This document shows positions 26,987 through 34,943 of a stretch of 64,000 bases of DNA, piece by piece. The notes under the pieces are model-generated. The model had not been told where the DNA came from and made no database searches. It saw only the letters and a list, made by a program, of their open reading frames with translations. This stretch comes from Pseudodesulfovibrio cashew (GTDB lineage Bacteria > Desulfobacterota > Desulfovibrionia > Desulfovibrionales > Desulfovibrionaceae). The position numbers and the translations under genes were made by a program. Numbering within the stretch: position 1 is the stretch's first letter; each line of letters starts with the position of its first letter. Location of the stretch: positions 3,015,501 through 3,079,500 of the forward strand of contig NZ_CP046400.1 in NCBI RefSeq assembly GCF_009762795.1, in the 5' to 3' direction.

Positions 26987-27937
26987 CTATTCGATGACCT
27001 TTTCCGCGCGTTGGATCATTTCCTCCGGCAGGGTCACACCCATGGAGGCAGCAGCCTTCTTGTTGACATGCAGGTTGAGGTCGTTGAGGAACTCCACGGG
27101 CATGTCGCTCGGCTTCACGCCTTCGACCAGAATGCGGTATGCCATGTCGCCGCTCTGGAGGCCCATTTTGTAATAGTCCAGGGCCACGGCCGCGACGGCA
27201 CCGCGCGACACGGAGTCGACGTCGGCAGCGATAAGCGGCAGCTTGTTCTGGCGGCAGACTTTGACTGCGGATTCGATTGCGGAGACCACGGTGTTGTCCG
27301 TGGGTACGTAAACCGCGTCGGCCCGGCCCACCAGGCTCTTGGCGGCCTGGTACACGCCGCTGGAGTTGGCGATGGTAGCTTCCTCAACGGAGAGGCCCGC
27401 TTTGGCGGCTTCTTCCTTGAGTTTGTTGACCAGAACCACGGAGTTGGGCTCTCCCGCGTTGTAGATGACGCCGATGGTCTTGACCGTGGGGACGACTTCC
27501 TGAATCAGGGCCACATGCTTGTCCATGGGGCTGAAGTCAGACATGCCGGTGATGTTTCCGCCGCCACTGTTGGCAAGGTCCTTGACCAGACCAGCAGAGA
27601 CCGGATCAGTGACACCGGTGAAGACGATGGGAATATCCTTGATTTTCTGCGCGGCGGCCTGGGCACCGGGTGTGGCGATGGCCAGTACCAGGTCGGGCTG
27701 TTCGCCGATGATCTGGCTGATGATTTGGACGTTGGTGGCAGGGTTGCCCTGGGCGATGTGTACGTTGGCAGTCACATCAACGCCTTTTTCCTTGAGGCGG
27801 TCAAGAGTTCCCTTGCGGATGGCGTCCAGCGCGGGATGCTCGACGATCTGAGTGACGGAAACGGTGTAGGACTTGGCGGCGAAAGCAGTGCTGGCAATCA
27901 GGCACAGCGCCACGACGGTCAAAATGATCTTTTTCAT
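26987..27937 (-). CDS. ABC transporter substrate-binding protein (TrpX-like)
   Basis: 316 residues from ATG 27937 (GAGGAG upstream). It has a clean signal peptide (MKKIILTVVALCLIASTAFA), no lipobox, and the ABC_sub_bind fold with blocks TQIVEHPALDAIRKGT, VFTGVTDPVSAGLV, GVIYNAGEPNSV and YVPTDNTV. Receptors of this family in Gram-positives bind aromatic amino acids, but many remain untested, so the substrate is only a guess. It is the first gene of the import unit, and the hairpin after it should raise its expression relative to the membrane parts. Confidence 0.92.
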   Translation of the reverse strand: MKKIILTVVALCLIASTAFAAKSYTVSVTQIVEHPALDAIRKGTLDRLKEKGVDVTANVHIAQGNPATNVQIISQIIGEQPDLVLAIATPGAQAAAQKIKDIPIVFTGVTDPVSAGLVKDLANSGGGNITGMSDFSPMDKHVALIQEVVPTVKTIGVIYNAGEPNSVVLVNKLKEEAAKAGLSVEEATIANSSGVYQAAKSLVGRADAVYVPTDNTVVSAIESAVKVCRQNKLPLIAADVDSVSRGAVAAVALDYYKMGLQSGDMAYRILVEGVKPSDMPVEFLNDLNLHVNKKAAASMGVTLPEEMIQRAEKVIE

Positions 27938-28020
27938 GGATACACTCCTCATTTGATTGATCCGGAAACATTGAAATCTGGCAGCGACAAAGTCAAGAGG
28001 TTCCCGGTTTCAAGACCACA

Positions 28021-28047
28021 AAAAAGGCTGCCTGACGGCAGCCTTTT
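28021..28047 (-). terminator. intrinsic terminator after fliM
   Basis: AAAAGGCTGCC and GGCAGCCTTTT pair around TGAC, with T runs on both sides. It lies just past the fliM stop. Confidence 0.9.
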
Positions 28048-28070
28048 AAAACAAATTTTGACGGAATCAG

Positions 28071-29048
28071 CTAATAGCGAATTTCTTCTTCCTTGATGAC
28101 TCGGAAAGACTTGTTGCCTTTGACCCGGCCAGGCAGCCCTTGGAACTTGCGAACGCCCTCCACCTCTGCCTCAAGGAGCTCGTCCTCGTCGGTGTCGAGA
28201 AGAATGATGTCGCCTTCCTGAAGGTAGAGCAACTGCCGCCCGCTGATGGTCGTCTTGCCCAGACGGACTACCATCTCCACCGGCGTCTCCATGAGACGCT
28301 CCTTGAAGCGATTGATCCAGACATGGTCCACTTCCAGCCTCTCGGACTGGAACGAGGCATGCAGCTTGGAGCGGATGGGCTCCATGGTCGCATAGGGGAG
28401 GCAGACGATAAGCGAGCCGATGGCGTTTTCCAGTTCCACCTCGAAGGTCACTACGATGACAACGTCGGAGGGCGGAACAATGGCCGCGAACTGGGGGTTG
28501 ACCTCGGTGCGCACCATCTCCACGTGGACCTCATGCACCGGCTTCCAGGATTCCTCCATATTGGCCAGGGCAATCTTTACCACGCGTTCGACGATAGCCT
28601 GCTCAATGGGCGTGAAGTCGCGTCCCTCCACCTTGGGTTGGGAGCCTGCACCACCGAAGAAGTTTTCCACCAGGGCAAAGACAAGCCTGGAATCGACGAC
28701 GAGCAGGGCGTTGCCGCGCAGGGGGTCCATCTTGAAAATGGAAATGGATGTCGGCACAGGCAGGGAGCGCATGAAGTCGCCGAACTTGGACATGTCGATG
28801 GAGATGGGGTTGATGTCCACCCGCTTGCGCATGGTGTTGGCCAGGGCATTGGTGCACAGGCGTGAAAAGCGATCGTTGACGATCTCGAGAACGGGCATAC
28901 GGCCGCGAATGATCCGGTCCTGGTTGGCCAGATCGAACGCGACCACACCGGAGTCGTCCTCCGGTATTTCGGTCTCCGTCTCGACGTCCCCTCCGGAAAG
29001 TCCCCGGAGCAGGGCATCAACTTCATCTTGTTCGAGGATCTTGCTCAT
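28071..29048 (-). CDS. fliM: flagellar motor switch protein FliM
   Basis: 325 residues. It begins with the CheY-P-binding peptide LEQDEVDALLRG, followed by the middle CheC-like domain (about 45-230, with NDRFSRLCTNALANTMRK and the LFGGAG-like FFGGAGSQPKVEGRDFT) and the C-terminal SpoA domain (about 250-320, LYLQEGDIILLD). FliM sets the direction of flagellar rotation in the C ring. It is a single-gene unit here, away from other flagellar genes apart from the FlhG-like ATPase at 1421, with a sigma-28-like promoter upstream. Confidence 0.97.
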   Translation of the reverse strand: MSKILEQDEVDALLRGLSGGDVETETEIPEDDSGVVAFDLANQDRIIRGRMPVLEIVNDRFSRLCTNALANTMRKRVDINPISIDMSKFGDFMRSLPVPTSISIFKMDPLRGNALLVVDSRLVFALVENFFGGAGSQPKVEGRDFTPIEQAIVERVVKIALANMEESWKPVHEVHVEMVRTEVNPQFAAIVPPSDVVIVVTFEVELENAIGSLIVCLPYATMEPIRSKLHASFQSERLEVDHVWINRFKERLMETPVEMVVRLGKTTISGRQLLYLQEGDIILLDTDEDELLEAEVEGVRKFQGLPGRVKGNKSFRVIKEEEIRY

Positions 29049-29398
29049 GAAAACAAAGCCTCTCTCATTGGGCCGGTTAAGTGTCCGCGCGTTTCCGGCT
29101 CGTGCCGGATTTTTGAACGCCGTTACAGACTAAAGCAAAAAGCGGACCGAAGCCCATACTATCTATTCGGCCATTGGCCCGAATCCCTTAGGGAACTGTG
29201 ACACATCCCCCGCCACCATGGCAACAATGGGAGGGGAAGCTGATACCGAATTTGTCCGGAAAATGTTTAAACAAACGCTAAAATGAAAATTTAATTAAAT
29301 TAAATTAAATTGTTAGAATGCCAAATAAGATAGCATGCAAAGAGTATGAGGTAAAAAGTGGAGGCAATCTGCGGTGCCGTGCGGATTTGTTAAAAATC
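29049..29398. other. 350-bp intergenic region between yibQ-like gene and fliM
   Basis: No gene seen. It holds the fliM promoter candidate (29164-29190) and a run of AT with four tandem copies of TTAAA-type units (about 29289-29310). It is much more AT-rich than the genes around it. No terminator with a clear GC stem is visible after the yibQ-like gene. Confidence 0.5.
29164..29190 (-). promoter_or_regulatory. sigma-28-like (FliA) promoter of fliM
   Basis: On the minus strand TAAGGGAT is followed after 11 bases by GCCGAATA, close to the FliA consensus TAAA...N..GCCGATAA. It lies about 116 bases before the fliM start. The spacer and -10 form a near-palindrome (ATTCGGGCCAATGGCCGAAT), which may be coincidental. 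Confidence 0.4.
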
Positions 29399-30625
29399 CT
29401 ATTGAGGCGCCATCTTCGACAGGTAAACCAGACGGATGGCCTTGTTGCGGGTCTGTCCCCATTGCCTGAGAGCGTCGAGAGTTTGCCGGTGCGGGTGGCC
29501 GATGGCGATGGCATGTCCCTGCTTGTGGGCAACGTTTTCCGCCTTCTTGAGTTGGAGGATGATAGCGTTCACGTCCTTGACGTTGTCGATGAATATATCG
29601 CGTTCGTAATAGGGGATATGAGCTTCCTTAGCTGTTGTTCTGCCCACGCTTTTGCCCGTGGTCATACTGTCCAGGAAGAAGAGGCCATTCCGTTTGAATT
29701 CGGCAAGGGCAACCTTCATGCCGGGCGCATCGGTGGTAAATCTGGAGCCCATATGATTGTTGACGCCGATTGCCTCGGGAATTCGGGCCACGTTCAGGGC
29801 CACACGCTGTCTGATCTGTTCAGGGGACATTTTCACGAAGAGAGCATCGTCGCCCGGATCGTATTCAGGGTAACCCTGCGGCTCCATGGGGAAGTGAATC
29901 AGCAGGTCATGCCGATTTTCCGTGACCAGTTCAGCTGATTCCCGCGTGTGGGTAGCGTTGGGCCAGACAGCGAGGGTCACGGGGAAATCAAGGGAGAGGA
30001 GACCCTTGAGGATGGGCAGATTTTCACCAATGTCGTCGATAACGACGGCCAGTTCCGGCCCTTCAGGCTCAGGGCGGGGCAGGGCCAGGGGAACGGACTC
30101 CAGCAGCAGTCTGTGTGTGGGGAGGCCGTTGATGAACAGGGCAAGTTCGTTTTTCGCACTTGGCTCCACGACCGCCTGAGGCAGTCGGCTGGCGAGGTTG
30201 GTTTTCAGATTTTTCAGGAAAAGACTGTGATTGGGGACAGCGGGGAGCTGGAGGACCTGATAGTGGTAGCCTTTGCCTTCTAACCTGCGGATTTCCACGT
30301 CCAGCAGGTCCATCTGATTCAGGCCAAGGTCCATGGCCTTCATTGTTTCGATTATCGCCAGGTCTGCCTGTTTGACCATGTCCTCCATGTCGGAGGAGGT
30401 ATCTTCTTCGTAGATCCGAGGGGCCTCGGCGGGCGCAGGCGCTTCCTCAACCACGACCACGGGAGGGGGCGTTTCCTCGGTCAGCAGAAAATAGCCCAGG
30501 CCAGCCAGGGCGGCAAAGGCCAGAGTAAAGAGGAAAATCAACGGACCGGGCCGATACAGGCTGCTGAGCAACCTGTCCAACCCGGTCCTTTCGGTTTCTT
30601 TTTCTTCCTGGGAACGTTCGTCCAT
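29399..30625 (-). CDS. divergent polysaccharide deacetylase (YibQ family)
   Basis: 408 residues with a cytoplasmic start rich in Glu, one transmembrane helix at about 31-50 and a long proline-rich linker. The C-terminal domain (about 195-405) has the divergent deacetylase blocks LAVVIDDIGENL, VTLAVWPNATHT, HFPMEP, NNHMGSRFT and FLDSMTTGKS. YibQ-like proteins sit next to envC in many proteobacteria, as here (ctpA lies between), and are thought to act on the cell wall. The active-site aspartates and histidines are partly present (DD in VIDDIG, HMGS), so the domain may still be catalytic. Confidence 0.88.
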   Translation of the reverse strand: MDERSQEEKETERTGLDRLLSSLYRPGPLIFLFTLAFAALAGLGYFLLTEETPPPVVVVEEAPAPAEAPRIYEEDTSSDMEDMVKQADLAIIETMKAMDLGLNQMDLLDVEIRRLEGKGYHYQVLQLPAVPNHSLFLKNLKTNLASRLPQAVVEPSAKNELALFINGLPTHRLLLESVPLALPRPEPEGPELAVVIDDIGENLPILKGLLSLDFPVTLAVWPNATHTRESAELVTENRHDLLIHFPMEPQGYPEYDPGDDALFVKMSPEQIRQRVALNVARIPEAIGVNNHMGSRFTTDAPGMKVALAEFKRNGLFFLDSMTTGKSVGRTTAKEAHIPYYERDIFIDNVKDVNAIILQLKKAENVAHKQGHAIAIGHPHRQTLDALRQWGQTRNKAIRLVYLSKMAPQ

Positions 30626-30644
30626 GGGAAGAGAATATCCTTCT

Positions 30645-31937
30645 TTAGATGATGTTTTTCAGTTTGGGCAGCGTCTTGACCAGTTCCAAGGCCATGCGGA
30701 GCTGATTGTCCCGCTCCAGACGGTCCTTGGCCTTTTGGGCGTCTTCGTCCGTGTCCTTTTTGCGGTCCGTTCCCTTGGAGCCGTTTTCCAGGTGATGAGT
30801 CAGGTCCTTTTCACGCACGGTGAAGCGTTCACGCATTGCCTCGTCCTCATCCTTGGTGGGAGCCACGAAGGGGATGCGGATGTCAGGCTCAATGCCTTTG
30901 GCCTGGATGGAACGGCCATTGGGGGTGTAATAGAGCGCGGTGGTCAGCTTGATGCCTGAGCCGTCGGACATGGGGATGATGGTCTGGACGGAGCCTTTGC
31001 CGAAAGAACGCTCGCCCAGGATCAGGCCGCGCTTGTGGTCCTGCAGGGCGCCTGCCACGATCTCGGAAGCGGAAGCGGATCCGGCGTTGATCAGGGTAAC
31101 CATGGGCACCGAGACCTCGTCGGCGTTCTTGGAGGCGTAGAAGTCCTTGCGGGAATGCTTGGCCTTGCCCTGGATGTAGACGATGGTGCCGTCCTTGATG
31201 AAGGTGTCGGCCACGGACACGGCCTGGCCCAGGAGTCCGCCGGGGTTGTTGCGCAGGTCGAGCACGATGCCCTTGAGCTCATGCGATTTGCGGTACTCGG
31301 CGATCTTTTCGCGCATATTCTTGGTGGTGGATTCCTTGAACCCGGTCAGTCGGAGATAGAGGTAGCCGTCCTCAAGAGACTGGGACTTGACGGAAACGAT
31401 GGGGATGGTGCCGCGCACGATGGCGACTTCCTCGGGCTTGTTGGAGTCCTTGTGCAGGATCACCAGATTGACCGTGGTGCCCTTTTTGCCCCGGATGCGT
31501 TTGACCGCATCCATCAGGGTCATGTCCTGGGTGGACTCGCCGTTGATTTCAAGAATGATGTCGCCAGCCAGGAGCCCCGCCTTGTAGGCAGGCGTGTCCT
31601 CGATGGGCGTGACCACGATGAGGCGGCCCTGGTCCAGGCTGATCTCGATGCCGATACCGGAGAATTTGCCGGCGGTCTGGTCCTGCATGTCCTTGTAGTC
31701 TTCAGGGGTCATGTAGGTGGAGTGGGGGTCAAGCTGCTCAATCATCCCCTTGATGGAGTTGTCGATGAGTTGCTTGCGCGTAACCGGCTCGACGTAGGAG
31801 CTTTCGACCATATCCAGAACCTGCGAGAATCGCTTGAGCGCCTGAAAATGGTCGTCGTTGGCGGCCTGGGTGGAGACCGGCCCTGCAGTCAGGGTAAAGA
31901 GCAAAAGAAATGTGGCAATCCAGAGCGATACGCGCAT
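30645..31937 (-). CDS. ctpA: C-terminal processing peptidase (S41 family)
   Basis: 430 residues from ATG 31937 (GGGAGGACAT upstream). The signal peptide is MRVSLWIATFLLLFTLTAG. It carries a PDZ domain (about 85-165, GIEISLDQGRLIVVTPIEDT) and the peptidase core with the nucleophile serine in NAGSASASEI and the lysine in GERSFGKGSVQT. CtpA trims periplasmic substrates such as peptidoglycan hydrolases. It sits between the EnvC-like and YibQ-like genes and is probably co-transcribed with them. Confidence 0.95.
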   Translation of the reverse strand: MRVSLWIATFLLLFTLTAGPVSTQAANDDHFQALKRFSQVLDMVESSYVEPVTRKQLIDNSIKGMIEQLDPHSTYMTPEDYKDMQDQTAGKFSGIGIEISLDQGRLIVVTPIEDTPAYKAGLLAGDIILEINGESTQDMTLMDAVKRIRGKKGTTVNLVILHKDSNKPEEVAIVRGTIPIVSVKSQSLEDGYLYLRLTGFKESTTKNMREKIAEYRKSHELKGIVLDLRNNPGGLLGQAVSVADTFIKDGTIVYIQGKAKHSRKDFYASKNADEVSVPMVTLINAGSASASEIVAGALQDHKRGLILGERSFGKGSVQTIIPMSDGSGIKLTTALYYTPNGRSIQAKGIEPDIRIPFVAPTKDEDEAMRERFTVREKDLTHHLENGSKGTDRKKDTDEDAQKAKDRLERDNQLRMALELVKTLPKLKNII

Positions 31938-31981
31938 ATGTCCTCCCGTAAAACGGAGTCTGTTCTGAAATTGGTGCCGCG

Positions 31982-33088
31982 CTATCGGCGTGCGGTCAAC
32001 CAAAGCTTTGGGTTAATTGGTTTTTGATGAAAACGCAATTCAAAATACAGCCCGGGCCCGCCCGCCTTGGGGTTGTAGCCTACCACGCCGAGGGGCTCGT
32101 TCTTTTCCACCTCTTGTCCATTTCGTACATAGGTCTCGGACAAGTAGGCGTAAAGACTATAGTAATTATATCCATGGTAGACGATGACCACGTGTCCGAA
32201 ACCGCGCAGGGTGTCATTGTGCACCACCTTGCCCCAGAACACGGACTGGACCCCGGTCCCTTCCGGTGCGCTCAGGATCAGACCGCGTACCGGCGGCTTG
32301 GCCTTGGGCCGAAAGCCCGACACAAGGTGTCCGTTCACGGGCCAGGGCAGGGTGCGTTTGTAGAGCGAAAATCGTTTGGTCTTCTGTGACTGCAACTGGT
32401 AGCGGAGGTCTTCGATACTGGCCAGAATTTCGCTCAGTTCGGTTTCGGCGTCACTCCGTTCCTTGCGGACTTTGTTCAGTTTTTTACGAAGTGAGTACTG
32501 GCTGCCCAGGAGCCGGTCCTTGTTCTTGTTGACCATGGCCAGCTGATTTTCCGCCTCTGCTTCCAGGAGGCGTTGGCGCTCAAGGTTTCGGGCTATTCGC
32601 TCGGAGTTGACTCGCGCCTCTTCCAGTTTTTCCCTGGTGGCTCCGTAGATGTCAGTAAGCCAGTTGAAGCGGCGATCGAATTCATCCCAACTGTCCACGC
32701 CCTCGAAACGGGCGCGTATGTTTTGCAGGTGCACGGGCCACAGGGTGCGAACCAGGTCAGCCAGCTCGCCGGAGATGAGCTGCTTTTCCTTTTCCAAGGC
32801 GAAGTGTTCCTGCCGGGCTTTGCGTTCATTGTCGCGGATGCCCTTGAGGACTTTTTCCTGCTGTCCGACCTTGCTCTTGAGCACGCGGATGTCATGTTCG
32901 ATGTCCGAAAGCTTGGTGGATATGCGTCCGGCCTGTTTGGTCAGTTCGCGGACCTTCATTTCCTTGTCGTCCGCCCGTTGATGCTCCTGTTGAAGGGATT
33001 GCTGCAAGGCCTCACCATCCTCCTCCGCGCGGGCGGAGCCCGGTAGGACCGTCAGGAGAAGGGCGAGGAGCAGGAGGAATTGTTTCAT
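31982..33088 (-). CDS. EnvC-like murein hydrolase activator (degenerate M23)
   Basis: 368 residues with a signal peptide (MKQFLLLLALLLTVLPGSARA), a long coiled coil at about 25-240 and a C-terminal LytM/M23-type domain (about 255-368). The zinc ligands of true M23 peptidases are missing: APEGTGV is preceded by PPVRGLILS instead of HxGxD, LYAHLS has become LYAYLS, and LHFE has become LYFEL. This matches EnvC/NlpD-type activators, which recruit and switch on amidases during division rather than cleaving themselves. It lies directly upstream of ctpA. Confidence 0.9.
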   Translation of the reverse strand: MKQFLLLLALLLTVLPGSARAEEDGEALQQSLQQEHQRADDKEMKVRELTKQAGRISTKLSDIEHDIRVLKSKVGQQEKVLKGIRDNERKARQEHFALEKEKQLISGELADLVRTLWPVHLQNIRARFEGVDSWDEFDRRFNWLTDIYGATREKLEEARVNSERIARNLERQRLLEAEAENQLAMVNKNKDRLLGSQYSLRKKLNKVRKERSDAETELSEILASIEDLRYQLQSQKTKRFSLYKRTLPWPVNGHLVSGFRPKAKPPVRGLILSAPEGTGVQSVFWGKVVHNDTLRGFGHVVIVYHGYNYYSLYAYLSETYVRNGQEVEKNEPLGVVGYNPKAGGPGLYFELRFHQKPINPKLWLTARR

Positions 33089-33092
33089 GATG

Positions 33093-33746
33093 TCAGGAAG
33101 CTAGAAACGGTTTGAGCGGGCAGGTATCGCATAGCCCGGCTTTCTTTTTGCACCAGTCCTTGCCGGCGCGAACGATGAGCGCATGGTATTCATTGTACAG
33201 TGCCACATCCTCGGGCAGGGCGTCCATGAAAAGCGCCTGGAGATCATGGTATTCGATCCCTTCCCAGGCAAGGGCATGCCGTCCCATCAGCCGGGCGGTG
33301 TAGGCATCCACCACAAAGGTGGGTTTTTCCAACGCGTACAGCAGGATGGAATCAGCGGTTTCCGGGCCCACGCCGTTGATGCCCAACACCTTTGGCCGAA
33401 GCTCATGCAAAGGTTGAACTTTGAGAGCCTCTAGATCGTAGTCTGCCTCAATACGCAGAAATTCCAAGAAATTTCTGAGCCGTTTTGTCTTGATGTTATA
33501 GTAACCGGCGGGGCGGATCAACTCGGCCAGTTCCGAGGGGGGCAGTTCCAGCATGGCCCGGGCAGACAGGTTGCCGCTCTCCTTGAGGTTGGTGATGGCC
33601 TTTTCCACGTTCTGCCAGTTGGTGTTCTGGGTCAGTATTGCTCCCACGGCAATTTCGAACGGAGTGTCGCCCGGCCACCAATGGCTCGGGCCAAGGGCGT
33701 CAAGCAACGCCCCGTACATGTCGCGGATGACCGCGCCCGTGCCCAT
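33093..33746 (-). CDS. HhH-GPD DNA glycosylase (endonuclease III-related)
   Basis: 217 residues with the helix-hairpin-helix LGINGVGPETADSILLYAL and the catalytic aspartate in FVVDAYTARLMGRH. The endonuclease III lysine (GVGRKTA) is replaced by glutamate (GVGPETA), so it is probably a monofunctional glycosylase like the MagIII 3-methyladenine glycosylases and not an AP lyase. The C-terminal cluster motif has only three of four cysteines (C-x6-C-x2-C, then FLAS at the end), so a [4Fe-4S] cluster is doubtful. It ends four bases before the EnvC-like start. Confidence 0.85.
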   Translation of the reverse strand: MGTGAVIRDMYGALLDALGPSHWWPGDTPFEIAVGAILTQNTNWQNVEKAITNLKESGNLSARAMLELPPSELAELIRPAGYYNIKTKRLRNFLEFLRIEADYDLEALKVQPLHELRPKVLGINGVGPETADSILLYALEKPTFVVDAYTARLMGRHALAWEGIEYHDLQALFMDALPEDVALYNEYHALIVRAGKDWCKKKAGLCDTCPLKPFLAS

Positions 33747-34607
33747 CTAGCCGACCTTCTCCCAGACAAGGCAGGACCATTCGCCGTCGATGAATCGTTC
33801 CGGCGCCCCGATTCCGCGTCTTTCGTAAGCGTCGGCCACGGCGTCGGCCTGGTTGCCAGCGAGAATGCCGGACAGAATGAGTACACCGCCAGGTTTGACG
33901 TGGGCTGTGATGTCCATGGCCATCTCAATGAGCGGCCCGGAGAGGATATTGGCCACAACCAGGTCGAAAAACTTGTCCTTGTCCAGGCAGTCGATGCTGC
34001 CCACAGCCAGTTCAAGGGTGTCCGCCACATTGTTGTTCTGGGCGTTTTCCACGGCGCAGACAATGGCCTGGGGGTCGATGTCGAGCCCGGTGCCATGCAG
34101 TCCGAGTTTGCACATGCCGATGCCCAAAATACCCGACCCCGTGCCCAGATCGAGGAACTCCTGTCCCTCTTTGAGCAGTCCTTTTTTGGCCAGCTTGCCG
34201 ATGGTCTCCAGGCAGAGGGCCGTGGTCGGGTGATGACCGGTGCCAAAGGCCATCTTTGGCTCTATGACGATGTGGGTCGAGCCGTTTTCTTCGCCGTCCT
34301 CAAGCCAAGGAGGGAGAATCTTGAATGTCTCGCCACAGTTGACCGGGGAAAAGAAATCCTTCCAGGCCATGGCCCAGTCTTCGGATTCCTGTTCGGAGTA
34401 GACAACGTCTGTATCCGGAAATTCGGTCTGGAAAGCCTTGACCATTTCCATGCCCAGGGGATGGTCCTCAAGATACATAGTAAAGTGCCGACCTCCGTCT
34501 GCCGGGGTTTCCTCCCAGCCGTGAGGGACTTTGGAGGCGATGAAAACTCCGGCCTCGTCGGCCAGGTCTTCGGCAATAGTGAACTCGATTTTCAAAAGGG
34601 TGGACAT
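33747..34607 (-). CDS. prmA: ribosomal protein L11 methyltransferase
   Basis: 286 residues with an N-terminal substrate-recognition domain and a class I SAM fold: DLGTGSGILGIGMCKLG at about 145-160, then DIDPQAI and the VVANILSGPL motif. PrmA trimethylates L11 at lysines and the N-terminus. It directly precedes the glycosylase (the prmA stop at 33747 and the next start at 33746 abut) and follows a terminator. Confidence 0.92.
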   Translation of the reverse strand: MSTLLKIEFTIAEDLADEAGVFIASKVPHGWEETPADGGRHFTMYLEDHPLGMEMVKAFQTEFPDTDVVYSEQESEDWAMAWKDFFSPVNCGETFKILPPWLEDGEENGSTHIVIEPKMAFGTGHHPTTALCLETIGKLAKKGLLKEGQEFLDLGTGSGILGIGMCKLGLHGTGLDIDPQAIVCAVENAQNNNVADTLELAVGSIDCLDKDKFFDLVVANILSGPLIEMAMDITAHVKPGGVLILSGILAGNQADAVADAYERRGIGAPERFIDGEWSCLVWEKVG

Positions 34608-34635
34608 GAATGCTCCGCTTTGGTGGATATGAAAA

Positions 34636-34659
34636 GGCCGGGAACCGAAGCTCCCGGCC
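34636..34659 (-). terminator. intrinsic terminator after the small 34674 gene
   Basis: GGCCGGGA and TCCCGGCC (34636-34643 and 34652-34659) form an 8-bp stem. A TTTTC tail follows on the minus strand. Confidence 0.8.
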
Positions 34660-34673
34660 CTGTATTGTTGTTT

Positions 34674-34886
34674 TTAGAAGACCTTGTCGATGAACGATCC
34701 CTTGCCGGTGTACTGGAAGGCATTGAGCGTGGTCTTGGCGTCCTGTTGCTCTACAGCGGCCTTGACGACCGGTGTCCGGGCATCTTCATTTGGTTGCGCC
34801 TGCAGGGGATCTATTTCCTCCCGCTTTTCTTCGTACCGCTCGGGCGAATACTCGCTCATGGGCTCAAGGGGGGAGATGCTGCTCAT
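34674..34886 (-). CDS. small conserved-looking protein of unknown function
   Basis: 70 residues from ATG 34886 (GAGAGGTATACG upstream; the frame is open to 34922 but those codons have no site). It is acidic and proline-rich at the start (SISPLEPMSEYSPERYEEKREEIDPLQ) with a C-terminal FQYTGKGSFIDKVF. There is no signal peptide, membrane segment or cysteine motif. It lies between argD and prmA with its own terminator. I do not recognise it. Confidence 0.65.
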   Translation of the reverse strand: MSSISPLEPMSEYSPERYEEKREEIDPLQAQPNEDARTPVVKAAVEQQDAKTTLNAFQYTGKGSFIDKVF

Positions 34887-34943
34887 CGTATACCTCTCCC
34901 TCCTAGATACGCACTCGGCCAACCACGGTCAAGACGCCCCGGA

